This document shows, in pieces, positions 8,062 to 17,045 of a stretch of DNA of 64,000 bases. The stretch is from NCBI RefSeq assembly GCF_000981805.1, contig NZ_CP011132.1, positions 4,154,001 through 4,218,000 of the forward strand, written 5' to 3'. Both the position numbers and the translations under genes were made by a program. Numbering within the stretch: position 1 is the first letter of the stretch; each line of letters begins with the position of its first letter. The notes under the pieces are model-generated. The model ran no database searches and was not told the origin of the DNA. It worked only from the letters and a program-made list of their open reading frames with translations. The DNA is from Citrobacter amalonaticus Y19. Its GTDB lineage: Bacteria; Pseudomonadota; Gammaproteobacteria; Enterobacterales; Enterobacteriaceae.

Positions 8062-9360
8062 ATGCAGCACGACACATCACCATTTTCCGTTCACCGCGCA
8101 TCCGGCAAACCGGCGTCGCAGACGTTACCGTTTACCCGTTACGATTTTGGCTGGGTTTTGCTGTGTATTGGCATGGCGATTGGCGCAGGAACGGTATTAA
8201 TGCCGGTACAGATTGGACTGAAAGGCATCTGGGTCTTTATTACCGCCTCTCTGATTGCCTATCCAGCCACCTGGATAGTACAGGATATCTATCTGAAAAC
8301 GCTCTCCGAGAGCGAAACCTGTCATGACTATACCGACGTCATCAGCCATTACCTGGGGAAAAACTGGGGGGTCTTCCTCGGCGTGATTTACTTCCTGATG
8401 ATTATCCACGGCATATTTATCTACTCGCTTTCCGTGGTGTTCGACAGCGCGTCGTATATCCGCACCTTCGGCCTGACTGACGTCGACCTTTCACAGTCAT
8501 TAGTCTATAAAGTGGCGATTTTTGCAGCCCTGGTGGCGATCGCCTCCGGCGGTGAGAAATTGCTTTTTAAAATTTCCGGCCCGATGGTGGTGGTGAAAGT
8601 CGGTATCATCGTGGTGTTTGGGCTGGCGATGATCCCCCACTGGAACCTGAGCAATATCACCGCCTTCCCGGAGGCCCCGGTGTTCTTTCGCGACGTGTTG
8701 CTGACGATCCCCTTCTGCTTCTTTTCGGCGGTCTTCATTCAGGTTCTCAACCCGATGAATATTGCCTATCGCAAGCGTGAAGCGGACAGAGTACTGGCAA
8801 CCCGCATGGCGATCCGCACTCACCGCATCAGCTACATCACGCTCATTGCGGTGATTCTGTTTTTCTCCTTCTCGTTCACTTTCTCTATCACCCACGAAGA
8901 GGCGGTCTCTGCCTTTGAGCAAAACATTTCCGCACTGGCGTTAGCCGCGCAGGTCATACCGGGCCCGATTATTCACATCACCTCGACGGTGCTGAATATC
9001 TTTGCCGTACTGACCGCGTTCTTTGGGATCTACCTGGGGTTTCACGAGGCAATGAAGGGCCTTATTTTGAATGTACTGGGTCGCGTCGTTAACGTCGGGG
9101 ACATTCCTTCGCGCGTGATTACGCTTGGGATCTGCGCCTTTATCGTCACAACGCTTGTTGTCTGGGTTTCGTTTCGCGTCTCCGTGCTGGTGTTTTTCCA
9201 GTTGGGCAGCCCGCTGTACGGCATCGTCTCCTGTCTCATCCCGTTTTTCCTGATTTATAAAGTCGCCTCACTGGAAAAGTTGCGCGGTCTGAAAACCTGG
9301 CTGATTTTGCTCTACGGGATCCTGTTGTGCCTGTCGCCGCTACTGAAACTGATTGAATAA
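8062..9360 (+). CDS. yhjV: YhjV, amino acid/proton (HAAAP-type) inner-membrane transporter
   Basis: The 432-residue protein has about eleven hydrophobic segments and the family start FDxGWxLxxIGMAIGAG (here near residues 30-46), placing it in the hydroxy/aromatic amino acid permease group with SdaC, TdcC and TnaB. The substrate of YhjV is not established. The start at 8062 is preferred over an in-frame ATG at 8047 because GGGGA precedes it by 5 bp and the resulting MQHDTSPFSVHR agrees with the E. coli protein. It ends at a bidirectional hairpin shared with convergent dppF. Confidence 0.92.
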   Translation: MQHDTSPFSVHRASGKPASQTLPFTRYDFGWVLLCIGMAIGAGTVLMPVQIGLKGIWVFITASLIAYPATWIVQDIYLKTLSESETCHDYTDVISHYLGKNWGVFLGVIYFLMIIHGIFIYSLSVVFDSASYIRTFGLTDVDLSQSLVYKVAIFAALVAIASGGEKLLFKISGPMVVVKVGIIVVFGLAMIPHWNLSNITAFPEAPVFFRDVLLTIPFCFFSAVFIQVLNPMNIAYRKREADRVLATRMAIRTHRISYITLIAVILFFSFSFTFSITHEEAVSAFEQNISALALAAQVIPGPIIHITSTVLNIFAVLTAFFGIYLGFHEAMKGLILNVLGRVVNVGDIPSRVITLGICAFIVTTLVVWVSFRVSVLVFFQLGSPLYGIVSCLIPFFLIYKVASLEKLRGLKTWLILLYGILLCLSPLLKLIE

Positions 9361-9394
9361 AAAAAAGCCCGAGAGCGTAACCGCATCCTCGGGC
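9359..9394 (-). terminator. Rho-independent terminator of the dpp operon
   Basis: GCCCGAG (9367-9373) pairs with CTCGGGC (9388-9394). On the minus strand the hairpin is followed by eight T residues, a strong intrinsic terminator for dppF. It also lies directly after the yhjV stop and may act in both directions. Confidence 0.85.
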
Positions 9395-9411
9395 CTGGAG
9401 ACGTGACGAAT

Positions 9412-10425
9412 TTACGCGACGGGTTTCTGCGTATTTTCATCCTGGTCAACCGCGAAACAGGCAACCAGTTGACCGCTGTAGTCTTTCAGCTGCGGCTGCA
9501 ACTGGGTGCAGGGTCCGAAACGGCGACGGCAACGGGCGTTGAAAGCGCAGCCCGGCGGCGGATTCAGCGGGCTGGGGAGCTCACCGGTCAGCTTGATACG
9601 CTCACGGCGATCGTCCGGGTTCAGACGCGGCGTGGCGGAGAGCAGCGCCTGAGTGTACGGATGGCGCGGGTTGTTGAAGATCTGGTCCTTCGTCCCTTTC
9701 TCCACGCAACGGCCTAAGTACATCACCATCACTTCATCAGCAATGTGCTCGACGACCGACAGATCGTGAGAGATAAAGACGTATGACAGCCCCAGTTCCT
9801 GCTGCAAATCCATCATCAGGTTCAGTACCTGCGCACGGACGGAAACATCGAGCGCGGAGACGGGTTCATCGGCAATCACTACATCCGGATCCAGCATCAG
9901 CCCGCGAGCGATAGCAATACGCTGGCGCTGGCCGCCGGAGAACATATGCGGATAGCGGTCGTAGTGCTCAGTTTTCAGCCCCACTTTCGCCATCATCGCC
10001 AGCGCTTTTTCACGGCGCTGTTCTTTGTTGAGCGAGGTGTTGATCAGCAGGGGTTCTTCCAGAATCTGCCCCACTTTCTTACGCGGGTTCAACGAACCGT
10101 ACGGGTTCTGGAACACAATCTGGATTTTCTGCCGGCGCAGTTTCTGCGCATGCGGATCGTGCTTAAGTAAATCCTGTCCCTGGTAATACAGTTCGCCGCC
10201 CGTCGGCGTTTCAATCATCGTCAGCAGACGGCCAAGCGTGGATTTCCCACAGCCAGACTCGCCCACCACCGCCAGCGTTTTACCGCGTTCAAGGGTAAAG
10301 GATACGCCGTCGAGCGCTTTCACCAGACGTTCCGGGGAGAAAATCCCCTTCTTCACCGGGTAGTATTTTTTCAGGTCGATTGCCTGCAACAACAGTTGTT
10401 GCGAGGTGGCCTCATGCGTACTCAT
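9412..10425 (-). CDS. dppF: DppF, dipeptide ABC transporter ATP-binding subunit
   Basis: DppF is one of the two cytoplasmic ATPases driving dipeptide and heme/5-aminolevulinate import through DppBC. The 337-residue protein shows the Walker A loop GESGCGKST near residue 56, signature SGGQRQR near 165, Walker B VVIADEPVS and the C-terminal oligopeptide-transporter extension with the cysteines of a PPGCAFNARC motif. Its ATG overlaps the dppD end by 4 bp. Confidence 0.97.
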   Translation of the reverse strand: MSTHEATSQQLLLQAIDLKKYYPVKKGIFSPERLVKALDGVSFTLERGKTLAVVGESGCGKSTLGRLLTMIETPTGGELYYQGQDLLKHDPHAQKLRRQKIQIVFQNPYGSLNPRKKVGQILEEPLLINTSLNKEQRREKALAMMAKVGLKTEHYDRYPHMFSGGQRQRIAIARGLMLDPDVVIADEPVSALDVSVRAQVLNLMMDLQQELGLSYVFISHDLSVVEHIADEVMVMYLGRCVEKGTKDQIFNNPRHPYTQALLSATPRLNPDDRRERIKLTGELPSPLNPPPGCAFNARCRRRFGPCTQLQPQLKDYSGQLVACFAVDQDENTQKPVA

Positions 10426-11405
10426 AGTGTGGGCCTCCCGGCATCATCGAGTGGGTAATGACATTTCGACTGGCGACCACCATCCAACTGGGCCAGTTCA
10501 GGTTCTTCGCTGCGGCATTTGTCCGTCGCATAGGGGCAACGCGGGTTCAGCAGACAGCCCAGCGGGCGGTCATATTTCCCCGGCACCACGCCTGGCAGCG
10601 AGGCCAGTCGCGCTTTATCCTGAGCGAACTCCGGCAGGGCACGCAACAGCGCCTGGGTATAAGGGTGACGCGGTGCGCGGAAAATATCGTGCGCTGCCCC
10701 CGTTTCCACCACCTGACCAGCGTACATCACAATGATTTTGTGCGCGGCTTCCGCCACCAGCGCCAGGTCATGGGTGATGAGCACCAGCGCCATGTTCTCT
10801 TTCTGCTGCAGTTCCAGCAGCAGTTCGATGATTTGCGCCTGGATGGTCACGTCCAGCGCCGTCGTTGGCTCATCGGCAATCAACAGCTTCGGTCGACAGG
10901 CAATCGCCATCGCGATCATCACGCGCTGGCTCATCCCACCGGAAAGCTGGTGCGGATACACGTCCAGGCGCGAGGCCGGATCGGGGATCCCCACCTGGTT
11001 CAGCAGGTCAATCGCCCGCTGACGACGGGTTTTCTTGTTGCCGCCCTGATGCACCTTGATCGCTTCCATAATCTGGAAACCGACGGTGTAGCACGGGTTC
11101 AGGCTGGTCATCGGGTCCTGGAAAATCATCGCCACTTCGGCACCCACCAGATTACGTCGCTCTTTCTCAGAGATACGCTTGAGGTCCTGACCGTTGAACA
11201 GCAGGTTCTCCGCCATCACGCGGCCCGGATAATCAATCAGCCCCATAATCGCCAGTGAACTGACCGATTTCCCTGAGCCAGATTCACCGACAATACCGAC
11301 CACTTCACCCTGATTCACACTGTAGCTGATGCGGTCTACGGCGCGGAATTCGGAGCCAACATCGCCGAAATGCACCGATAATTTATCTACATTTAATAAC
11401 GCCAT
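10422..11405 (-). CDS. dppD: DppD, dipeptide ABC transporter ATP-binding subunit
   Basis: This is the second ATPase of the dipeptide importer, pairing with DppF on the DppBC channel. The 327-residue protein has Walker A GESGSGKSV near residue 40, signature SGGMSQR near 157, Walker B LLIADEPTT, and the C-terminal LNPRCPYATDKC cysteine cluster typical of oligopeptide ATPases. It starts 10 bp after dppC and overlaps dppF, consistent with one dppABCDF transcript. Confidence 0.97.
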   Translation of the reverse strand: MALLNVDKLSVHFGDVGSEFRAVDRISYSVNQGEVVGIVGESGSGKSVSSLAIMGLIDYPGRVMAENLLFNGQDLKRISEKERRNLVGAEVAMIFQDPMTSLNPCYTVGFQIMEAIKVHQGGNKKTRRQRAIDLLNQVGIPDPASRLDVYPHQLSGGMSQRVMIAMAIACRPKLLIADEPTTALDVTIQAQIIELLLELQQKENMALVLITHDLALVAEAAHKIIVMYAGQVVETGAAHDIFRAPRHPYTQALLRALPEFAQDKARLASLPGVVPGKYDRPLGCLLNPRCPYATDKCRSEEPELAQLDGGRQSKCHYPLDDAGRPTL

Positions 11406-11415
11406 CTCGAGCCTC

Positions 11416-12318
11416 TTACTGCTTCAGTTTGGGATCGAGCGCGTCACGCAGACCGTCACCCATCAGGTTAAATGCCAGCACCGTCAGCAGGATCGCCAGA
11501 CCCGGGAAGGTCACGACCCACCAGGCGCTTTGCGCAAACTGCAACACATCCGCGAGCATTGTGCCCCACTCTGGTGTTGGCGGTTGCGCACCCATGCCCA
11601 GGAAGCCAAGCGCGGCCATATCGAGAATGGCGTTAGAGAAACCGAGCGACGCCTGAACGATCAGCGGCGCAAGGCAATTCGGGAAGATGTTGATAAACAT
11701 CTGGCGCATCGCACCGGCACCCGCCACGCGGGAGGCGGTCACGTAATCGCGGTTGACCTCCACCAGCACGGCGGCGCGCGTCAGTCGCACATAGTGCGGC
11801 AGCGCGACGAACGTCAGCGCCAGCGCGGCGTTACCAATTGAGGGCCCGAAGACCGCCACCAGCACCAGCGCGAGCAGCAGGCTCGGCAACGCCAGCATGA
11901 TGTCGACGATACGCATAATGATGTTATCAACGATGCCGCCAAAATACCCGGCAACAAGGCCCAACACCACGCCCATCACCAGCGACAGCACCACCACCAG
12001 GCAGCCCACCAGCAGCGACAAACGCGCGCCGTACATCAGGCGCGACAGGACATCGCGACCCACATCGTCGGTCCCCAACAGATGCGCCATGCTGCCGCCT
12101 TCCTGCCAGGCAGGCGGTGCCAGCAGGACATCGCGGAACTGGTCTGCCGGGTTATACGGTGCCAGGAAGTTGGCGAATACCGCAATCAGGATCATGATCG
12201 CGACGTACACCAGTCCCACCACGGCGCCCTTGTTGCGTTTAAAATAGTGCCAGAACTCCTGCATCGGCGTCATCGGCACCGGTGCAGCAACAACTTTATT
12301 TTCAGTAACCTGTGACAT
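11416..12318 (-). CDS. dppC: DppC, dipeptide ABC transporter permease
   Basis: DppC forms half of the membrane channel for dipeptide import. The 300-residue protein has an N-terminal OppC-type segment, five to six hydrophobic spans, and the cytoplasmic EAA loop in which VASRVAGAGAMRQMFINIFP contacts the ATPases. The LGTDDVGRDVLSRLMYGAR stretch near residue 82 is the hallmark of OppC-like permeases. It follows dppB after 9 bp. Confidence 0.97.
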   Translation of the reverse strand: MSQVTENKVVAAPVPMTPMQEFWHYFKRNKGAVVGLVYVAIMILIAVFANFLAPYNPADQFRDVLLAPPAWQEGGSMAHLLGTDDVGRDVLSRLMYGARLSLLVGCLVVVLSLVMGVVLGLVAGYFGGIVDNIIMRIVDIMLALPSLLLALVLVAVFGPSIGNAALALTFVALPHYVRLTRAAVLVEVNRDYVTASRVAGAGAMRQMFINIFPNCLAPLIVQASLGFSNAILDMAALGFLGMGAQPPTPEWGTMLADVLQFAQSAWWVVTFPGLAILLTVLAFNLMGDGLRDALDPKLKQ

Positions 12319-12327
12319 GATGGCCCC

Positions 12328-13347
12328 TTACTTCTTATGTCGAATACGCGGGTTCACCACGCCGTACAACAGGTCGACCAGCAGGTTGACGAGAATAATC
12401 ATCGTCGCCACCAGTAACACCCCACCTTGTACAACCGGATAATCGCGACGTTGCAGCGCATCAATCAACCAGCGCCCAAGGCCAGGCCACGAGAAAATGG
12501 TTTCGGTCAGAATGGCGCCCGCCAGCAGCGTTCCCACCTGCAGACCAATCACGGTCACCACCGGCAGCATGGCGTTACGCAGCGCGTGAATGATGATGAC
12601 GCGCATACGCGTCAACCCTTTGGCGCGCGCGGTACGGATGTAATCTTCGCCCAGCACTTCCAGCATCGACGAACGGGTCATACGCACAATCACCGCCAGA
12701 GGGATGGTGCCGAGCACCATTGCCGGCAGGATCATATGCGCCACGGCATCAATGAAGTTGCCCTCTTCGCCCCAGATCGCCGTGTCTATCAGCATAAAGC
12801 CGGTCAGCGGATTAGAGTCATCAAGGAACACCATATCGCTGACGCGTCCGGAGACAGGAGTCAGGTTGAGCTGTACGGAGACCAGCATGATAAGCATCAT
12901 GCCCCACCAGAAAATCGGCATGGAGTAACCGGTCAGCGCCAGGCCAACAGCGGTATGATCGAAAATGGAACCGCGCTTAACGGCAGCCAGGACGCCCACG
13001 GGAATGCCCACGGCGGTGGCGAAAATCATGGCGCAGACACCCAGTTCCAGCGTCGCTTTAAAGCGAGGCACGAACTCGTCCCACACCGGTAAACGGCTTT
13101 TCAGCGAGATGCCTAAATCGCCATGCATAACCCCCCAGATGTAATGGAGGTACTGCTGCCACATCGGCTTATCGAGACCGAGTTCAGCCAACAGTTGAGC
13201 ATGACGCTCAGGGGAGATACCACGCTCACCTGCCATGATCATCACCGGATCGCCGGGGATCATATGGACAAAAGCAAAGGTGAGAAGGGTGATACCGATA
13301 AACGTGGGGATGACGAGTCCCAAACGTCGGAGAATGAACTGCAACAT
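12328..13347 (-). CDS. dppB: DppB, dipeptide ABC transporter permease
   Basis: DppB is the other half of the dipeptide channel. The 339-residue protein begins MLQFILRRLGLVIPTFIGIT, the first span of OppB-type permeases, and has about six spans. The EAA loop reads YIRTARAKGLTRMRVIIIHA, followed by LRNAMLPVVT. It is separated from dppA by 161 bp containing a hairpin, which probably sets the usual excess of binding protein over membrane subunits. Confidence 0.97.
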   Translation of the reverse strand: MLQFILRRLGLVIPTFIGITLLTFAFVHMIPGDPVMIMAGERGISPERHAQLLAELGLDKPMWQQYLHYIWGVMHGDLGISLKSRLPVWDEFVPRFKATLELGVCAMIFATAVGIPVGVLAAVKRGSIFDHTAVGLALTGYSMPIFWWGMMLIMLVSVQLNLTPVSGRVSDMVFLDDSNPLTGFMLIDTAIWGEEGNFIDAVAHMILPAMVLGTIPLAVIVRMTRSSMLEVLGEDYIRTARAKGLTRMRVIIIHALRNAMLPVVTVIGLQVGTLLAGAILTETIFSWPGLGRWLIDALQRRDYPVVQGGVLLVATMIILVNLLVDLLYGVVNPRIRHKK

Positions 13348-13407
13348 AACCCGGATTCTCTCTCATGACACACGGCCTGGAACCGTGAGTCTGTATTGCT
13401 CACAAAT

Positions 13408-13439
13408 CTTATCCCCTCCTCAATGAGAAGGGGATAAAG
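13408..13439 (-). terminator. Hairpin between dppA and dppB
   Basis: CTTATCCCCT (13408-13417) pairs with AGGGGATAAAG (13429-13439) across a short AT-rich loop. No long T-run follows on the minus strand, so it likely stabilises dppA mRNA or gives partial termination before dppB rather than ending the operon. Confidence 0.6.
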
Positions 13440-13508
13440 CATTACTGCCAGGTGGCGCGACGCGAACCGACTTAACGGTGCGTAGCGCTCACCTGACGTT
13501 GCTTTTAA

Positions 13509-15116
13509 TTATTCGACTGAGACGTTTTCGAAGTGGTGTTTACCTAATGGATCAACCACATAGCCTTTGACTTCTTTACGCACAGGTTCATACACGGTGG
13601 AGTGAGCCACGATCAGCGCCGGAGCCTGGTCATGCATCACCACCTGAGCCTGTTTGTAGAGCTCAATACGCTTGTTGTGGTCGTCGGTCGCACGCGCCGG
13701 TTGAATCAGGTCTTCAAACGGCTTGTAGCACCAGCGAGAGTAGTTGGAACCGTCTTTCGCCGCAGCGCAGCTGAACAGGGTCGCGAAGAAGTTATCCGGA
13801 TCCCCATTGTCGCCGGTCCAGCCCATCATTACCGCCTGATGCTCACCCGCTTTGGCGCGTTTCAGATACTCGCCCCACTCGTAGGTCACAATCTTGGCCT
13901 GAACACCAATCTTCGCCCAGTCAGCCTGAACCATCTCGGCCATACGGCGAGCGTTCGGGTTGTACGGACGCTGCACTGGCATTGCCCACAGCTCAACGGT
14001 AAAGCCCTTATCCTGACCGGCTTCTTTCAGCAGGGCTTTCGCTTTCTCAGGATCGTAGGTGTAGTCTTTAATGTCGTCGTTATAGCCCCACATGGTTGGC
14101 GGGATCAGGTTCTTCGCGGCCACGCCCGCACCCTGATAAACGGCTTTGATGATCGCGTCTTTGTTCACCGCGTAGGTCAGCGCCTGACGCACTTTCACGT
14201 CATCGAACGGTTTTTTCTCGGTATTGAAAGAGAGGTAACCGACGTTCAGACCTGCCTGTTCCATCAGGTTGATGTTTTTGTCCTGCTTCATGCGGGCGAT
14301 GTCAGCCGGGTTCGGGTACGGCATCACCTGGCACTCGTTCTTCTGCAGTTTGGCGTAACGCACGGAAGCGTCAGGCGTGATGGAGAAGACCAGACGGTCG
14401 ATCTGCGGCTTGGTGCCCCAGTAACCTTCGAACGCTTTATAGAGAATACGGGAGTCTTTCTGGTACTGCTGCAACTGGAACGGACCAGTACCGATTGGGT
14501 TCAGGTCTACTTTCTCCGGCGAGCCGGCTTTCAGCATGTTGTCGGCATATTCTTTAGAAAGAATAGAGGCGAAGTCCATCGCCAGGTCGGCAAGGAACGG
14601 CGCTTCCGGACGCGTCAGCACGAACTGAACGGTGTTGTCGTCCACTTTCTTCACTTCACTGATCAGGTCTTGCAGGCCCATGCCTTCAAAGTATTCATAG
14701 CTGCCGCCAGATACTTTGTGGTACGGGTTTTGTGCGTTTTTCTGACGATCGAAAGAGAACACCACGTCATCGGCGTTGAAATCACGGGTCGGTTTAAATT
14801 CTTTATTGTCCTGCCACTTCACGCCCTGGCGCAGGTGGAAGGTGTAGGTTTTACCGTCTTCACTGATTTCCCACTTCTCAGCGAGGCCCGGAATCACTTC
14901 CGTTGTCCCGGTTTTGAATTCGACCAGACGGTTATAGATGGGTACTGAGCTGGCGTCATAGGTTGTGCCAGAGGTAAACAGCTGCGGGTTGAAACCTTCA
15001 GGAGAACCTTCTGAACAATAAACCAGAGTTTTAGCCTGTACACTTGCTGCGACAGTCATAGCCAGAAGGCTCAGACCAAGCTTCAGCATCCCTGACTTCT
15101 TCAAGGAAATACTCAT
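13509..15116 (-). CDS. dppA: DppA, periplasmic dipeptide/heme-binding protein
   Basis: DppA is the periplasmic solute-binding component that delivers dipeptides to DppBCDF and also serves peptide chemotaxis via Tap. The 535-residue protein starts with the signal peptide MSISLKKSGMLKLGLSLLAM ending at VQA (residue 28), then KTLVYCSEGSPEGFNPQ as in E. coli. The start at 15116 is chosen over an upstream in-frame ATG at 15266 because it gives the signal peptide at the terminus and a GGAG site lies 9 bp upstream. The mRNA leader contains a CA-rich GcvB target. Confidence 0.96.
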   Translation of the reverse strand: MSISLKKSGMLKLGLSLLAMTVAASVQAKTLVYCSEGSPEGFNPQLFTSGTTYDASSVPIYNRLVEFKTGTTEVIPGLAEKWEISEDGKTYTFHLRQGVKWQDNKEFKPTRDFNADDVVFSFDRQKNAQNPYHKVSGGSYEYFEGMGLQDLISEVKKVDDNTVQFVLTRPEAPFLADLAMDFASILSKEYADNMLKAGSPEKVDLNPIGTGPFQLQQYQKDSRILYKAFEGYWGTKPQIDRLVFSITPDASVRYAKLQKNECQVMPYPNPADIARMKQDKNINLMEQAGLNVGYLSFNTEKKPFDDVKVRQALTYAVNKDAIIKAVYQGAGVAAKNLIPPTMWGYNDDIKDYTYDPEKAKALLKEAGQDKGFTVELWAMPVQRPYNPNARRMAEMVQADWAKIGVQAKIVTYEWGEYLKRAKAGEHQAVMMGWTGDNGDPDNFFATLFSCAAAKDGSNYSRWCYKPFEDLIQPARATDDHNKRIELYKQAQVVMHDQAPALIVAHSTVYEPVRKEVKGYVVDPLGKHHFENVSVE

Positions 15117-15710
15117 TCTTCTGCTCCAAATGTGATGTTGTTGTTTTACCCTTTGCAATGGGTTTGCACCGCCTGGCCTTTTTTGTTTTTTAACCGGCTG
15201 GGTCGGCGTGAAGAGGATGGGGATTCCGTTCACATAAGCAACTGAGTAGCAGCGCGGATTCTCCATGAAATGCCCCTCATGCCCTACAATCTGTCAACAG
15301 AATGTGAAAACGTCAATACAGGTAACCATGATTTACAACAACGGTGAGAATTAGCAAACAAAGATTAAAAAAACTTCAGGCGGGTATTTTCAGCAGAGAA
15401 ATTTATGCTACGCCCTGAATGCCAGAATAAATACCTTAATATTTATCAACATTTAGTGATTAACAATTGTGCAGAATAAAAAAAATTTCTGACGAAATGG
15501 TGCATATCTGAGCGATAAATCCCACGAACGTTAAAACGCACAGTTGAAAATGCTAGCGCCAGCCATAAGTAACGCAAAAAAAGATCCACGCATAGATAAA
15601 AAAAGACAATGGAATATGTCACAAAATCGTTAATGGATAGTGAGAAGTGGTGCGCATTTTTTGTAGCAGAAATGAAGGTCATCCCCAGGGCGGGTAAGGT
15701 GCAACCAATT
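15117..15710. other. dppA upstream region without a supported gene
   Basis: This stretch holds the long dppA leader and, beyond about 15280, its promoter area (TTGACG and TTGACA-like hexamers on the minus strand at about 15300-15315). A 78-codon minus-strand reading at 15446-15682 has no ribosome-binding site and no recognisable family; I do not call it a gene. The sequence from 15360 to 15660 is AT-rich. Confidence 0.5.
15131..15147 (-). promoter_or_regulatory. Probable GcvB small-RNA target in the dppA leader
   Basis: On the minus strand the dppA leader carries AAAACAACAACATCACA just upstream of the ribosome-binding site. GcvB is known to repress dppA by pairing its GU-rich R1 region with such a CA-rich tract. 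The match is by motif only. Confidence 0.6.
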
Positions 15711-15740
15711 GCCTGATGGCGCTTCGCTTATCAGGCCTAC
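15711..15740. repeat. REP (repetitive extragenic palindrome) unit
   Basis: GCCTGATGGCGCTTCGCTTA followed by TCAGGCCTAC is a typical enterobacterial REP palindrome with a mismatched centre. It stands alone in the dppA upstream region. Confidence 0.75.
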
Positions 15741-15835
15741 AAATGCAAAAAAACCGGCTCAAAAGCAACGCCACCATTCAAGATGTTTTGAGTGAACGGG
15801 ATACTGATTTTTTGAGATATGGACGCTCCTCCCAT

Positions 15836-16051
15836 TCAGCCGTCTTCTTTTCTTCGGCAGGATAAACCACTGTGTATTTTCCTCAGCATTTTTGAGATCG
15901 TCCCCGGCTTACCTCTCAAACACCGGATAAGTTCATCCTGCATCAGTCTCATTGCCATCACAATGCGAATACCCAGAGGCGCGACTTTCGCTTCCCGCGT
16001 TCTCTGGTTCATTGCCACTCTTATCAGGTTACATGCGGTCAACAACCGCCT
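15836..16051 (-). pseudogene. IS4-family transposase C-terminal remnant
   Basis: The minus strand encodes an uninterrupted segment containing LLTACNLIRVAMNQRTREAK and IRIVMAMRLMQDELIRCLRG. It resembles the C-terminal part of IS4-family transposases, recalled as LLAYNLVRxEM...EAxVEPxxISFxMALRLIQDE...PGAIPK. It is stopped by TGA just upstream (16052-16054), lacks the DDE catalytic region and ends early at CRRKEDG. No terminal inverted repeats were found. It is therefore read as an old, decayed insertion; the family call rests on recalled similarity. Confidence 0.55.
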
Positions 16052-16227
16052 TCAGAATTCCTGATAAATGCCTTTCTCTAACCCAGAACACTCAATCTAT
16101 TTATATACAGTAGAATTTAAGAATTAATTTATTATCGCCTTCTAAATCATTCGCATAATTTATATTTCAAGCTTACCAATAATGACTAAACCCGCCTGAA
16201 CACCTGCTTTCCAGAATTAGACGATTA

Positions 16228-16255
16228 AATGCTTTTTGTCTGGATAAAAAGCATT
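16228..16255. other. Hairpin upstream of the pilin gene
   Basis: AATGCTTTTT pairs with AAAAAGCATT around an 8-nt loop, about 125 bp before the pilin ATG in AT-rich DNA. It could be an operator or an old terminator; nothing decides between them. Confidence 0.35.
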
Positions 16256-16380
16256 ACACTAATATTTCCTATTGATGCAACCACTTAGATAGACTCATTT
16301 CGATACTCACTCAAACTGAGACGGTATACTTAACGGAAATGTAGAATCTATTTCAAACATTAAATACATAAGGATTGTAT

Positions 16381-16920
16381 ATGAATAAGAGTATTATAGG
16401 ATTAGTTGTATCCACATTATTTATGGTCGCCAACGTACATGCGGAAGACACTTCCGCTGTCGTCAGTATTGCAGGTTCGGTGACAGGTAGCGCGGATATT
16501 ACCGCGTCATGCACGGTCAACGTTTCGAAGACAATGATTAATCTGTCGACCGATGTGACCAATCTGCGTGAGCAGGGCACGGCAGAGCTTCCTTCAGAGA
16601 CTATCCAACTGACGATGTCGGGCGATCAAGGTTGTGAAGATCTGATTCTGGCGGGTCGTATTGCCTATAAATTTACCGGCGTAGCGGATGAAGCAACAGG
16701 CGAAGTACTCGCGAATACGGATACTTCCGAAGAGGCGGCACAGGGCGTAGGCGTTGGCCTTTATGATTTTTCGGGTAACGCTGTTGATTTAGATGATAAT
16801 ACCTACAATGCCACCGTGGCCGCAGCAATCCTTGGCTTTAACCTGGTAAAATTAACCGGGCAAACACCGACTCAGGGCAATGTGAAAAGCGCATTAACTA
16901 TCGAAGTTGAACGTCTGTAA
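16381..16920 (+). CDS. Lone fimbrial-type (type 1 pilin-like) secreted protein
   Basis: The 179-residue product has a signal peptide (MNKSIIGLVVSTLFMVANVH, cut after Ala21) and a beta-rich acidic mature domain. Two cysteines at 44 and 85 are spaced as in chaperone-usher pilins, and the end TIEVERL resembles a donor-strand C-terminal strand. ATG 16381 is chosen because AAGGA lies 6 bp upstream; a TTG two codons earlier has no such site. No chaperone, usher or second subunit gene adjoins it. The upstream 300 bp are very AT-rich and an IS4 remnant is nearby, suggesting acquisition or survival of a larger fimbrial locus. Exact pilus type is not recognised. Confidence 0.7.
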   Translation: MNKSIIGLVVSTLFMVANVHAEDTSAVVSIAGSVTGSADITASCTVNVSKTMINLSTDVTNLREQGTAELPSETIQLTMSGDQGCEDLILAGRIAYKFTGVADEATGEVLANTDTSEEAAQGVGVGLYDFSGNAVDLDDNTYNATVAAAILGFNLVKLTGQTPTQGNVKSALTIEVERL

Positions 16921-16936
16921 AATCACTCCCCCTGCA

Positions 16937-16969
16937 AAAAGCCGCAACGGATAACGTTACGGCTTTTTT
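16937..16969 (+). terminator. Rho-independent terminator of the pilin gene
   Basis: AGCCGCAACG and CGTTACGGCT form an imperfect stem around GATAA and are followed by a run of seven T residues, 17 bp after the stop codon. Confidence 0.85.
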
Positions 16970-17045
16970 TACTGCTCTTGGGTAGAAGATGGCCGCACAG
17001 GAAGTTTGTGCCCCTGTCATGTTGCGATAGACGCCCTTTATTAAA

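Noticed and set aside
13602..14948. 448-codon plus-strand frame opposite dppA
   Set aside because: Antisense shadow of a conserved, highly expressed gene with no independent start signals.
15446..15682. 78-codon minus-strand reading frame upstream of dppA
   Set aside because: No ribosome-binding site and no recognisable family; the AT-rich composition gives chance hydrophobic codons. It lies in the dppA control region.
15819..16064. 81-codon plus-strand frame in the IS4 remnant region
   Set aside because: It is antisense to the transposase-like peptide and has no match or start signal of its own.
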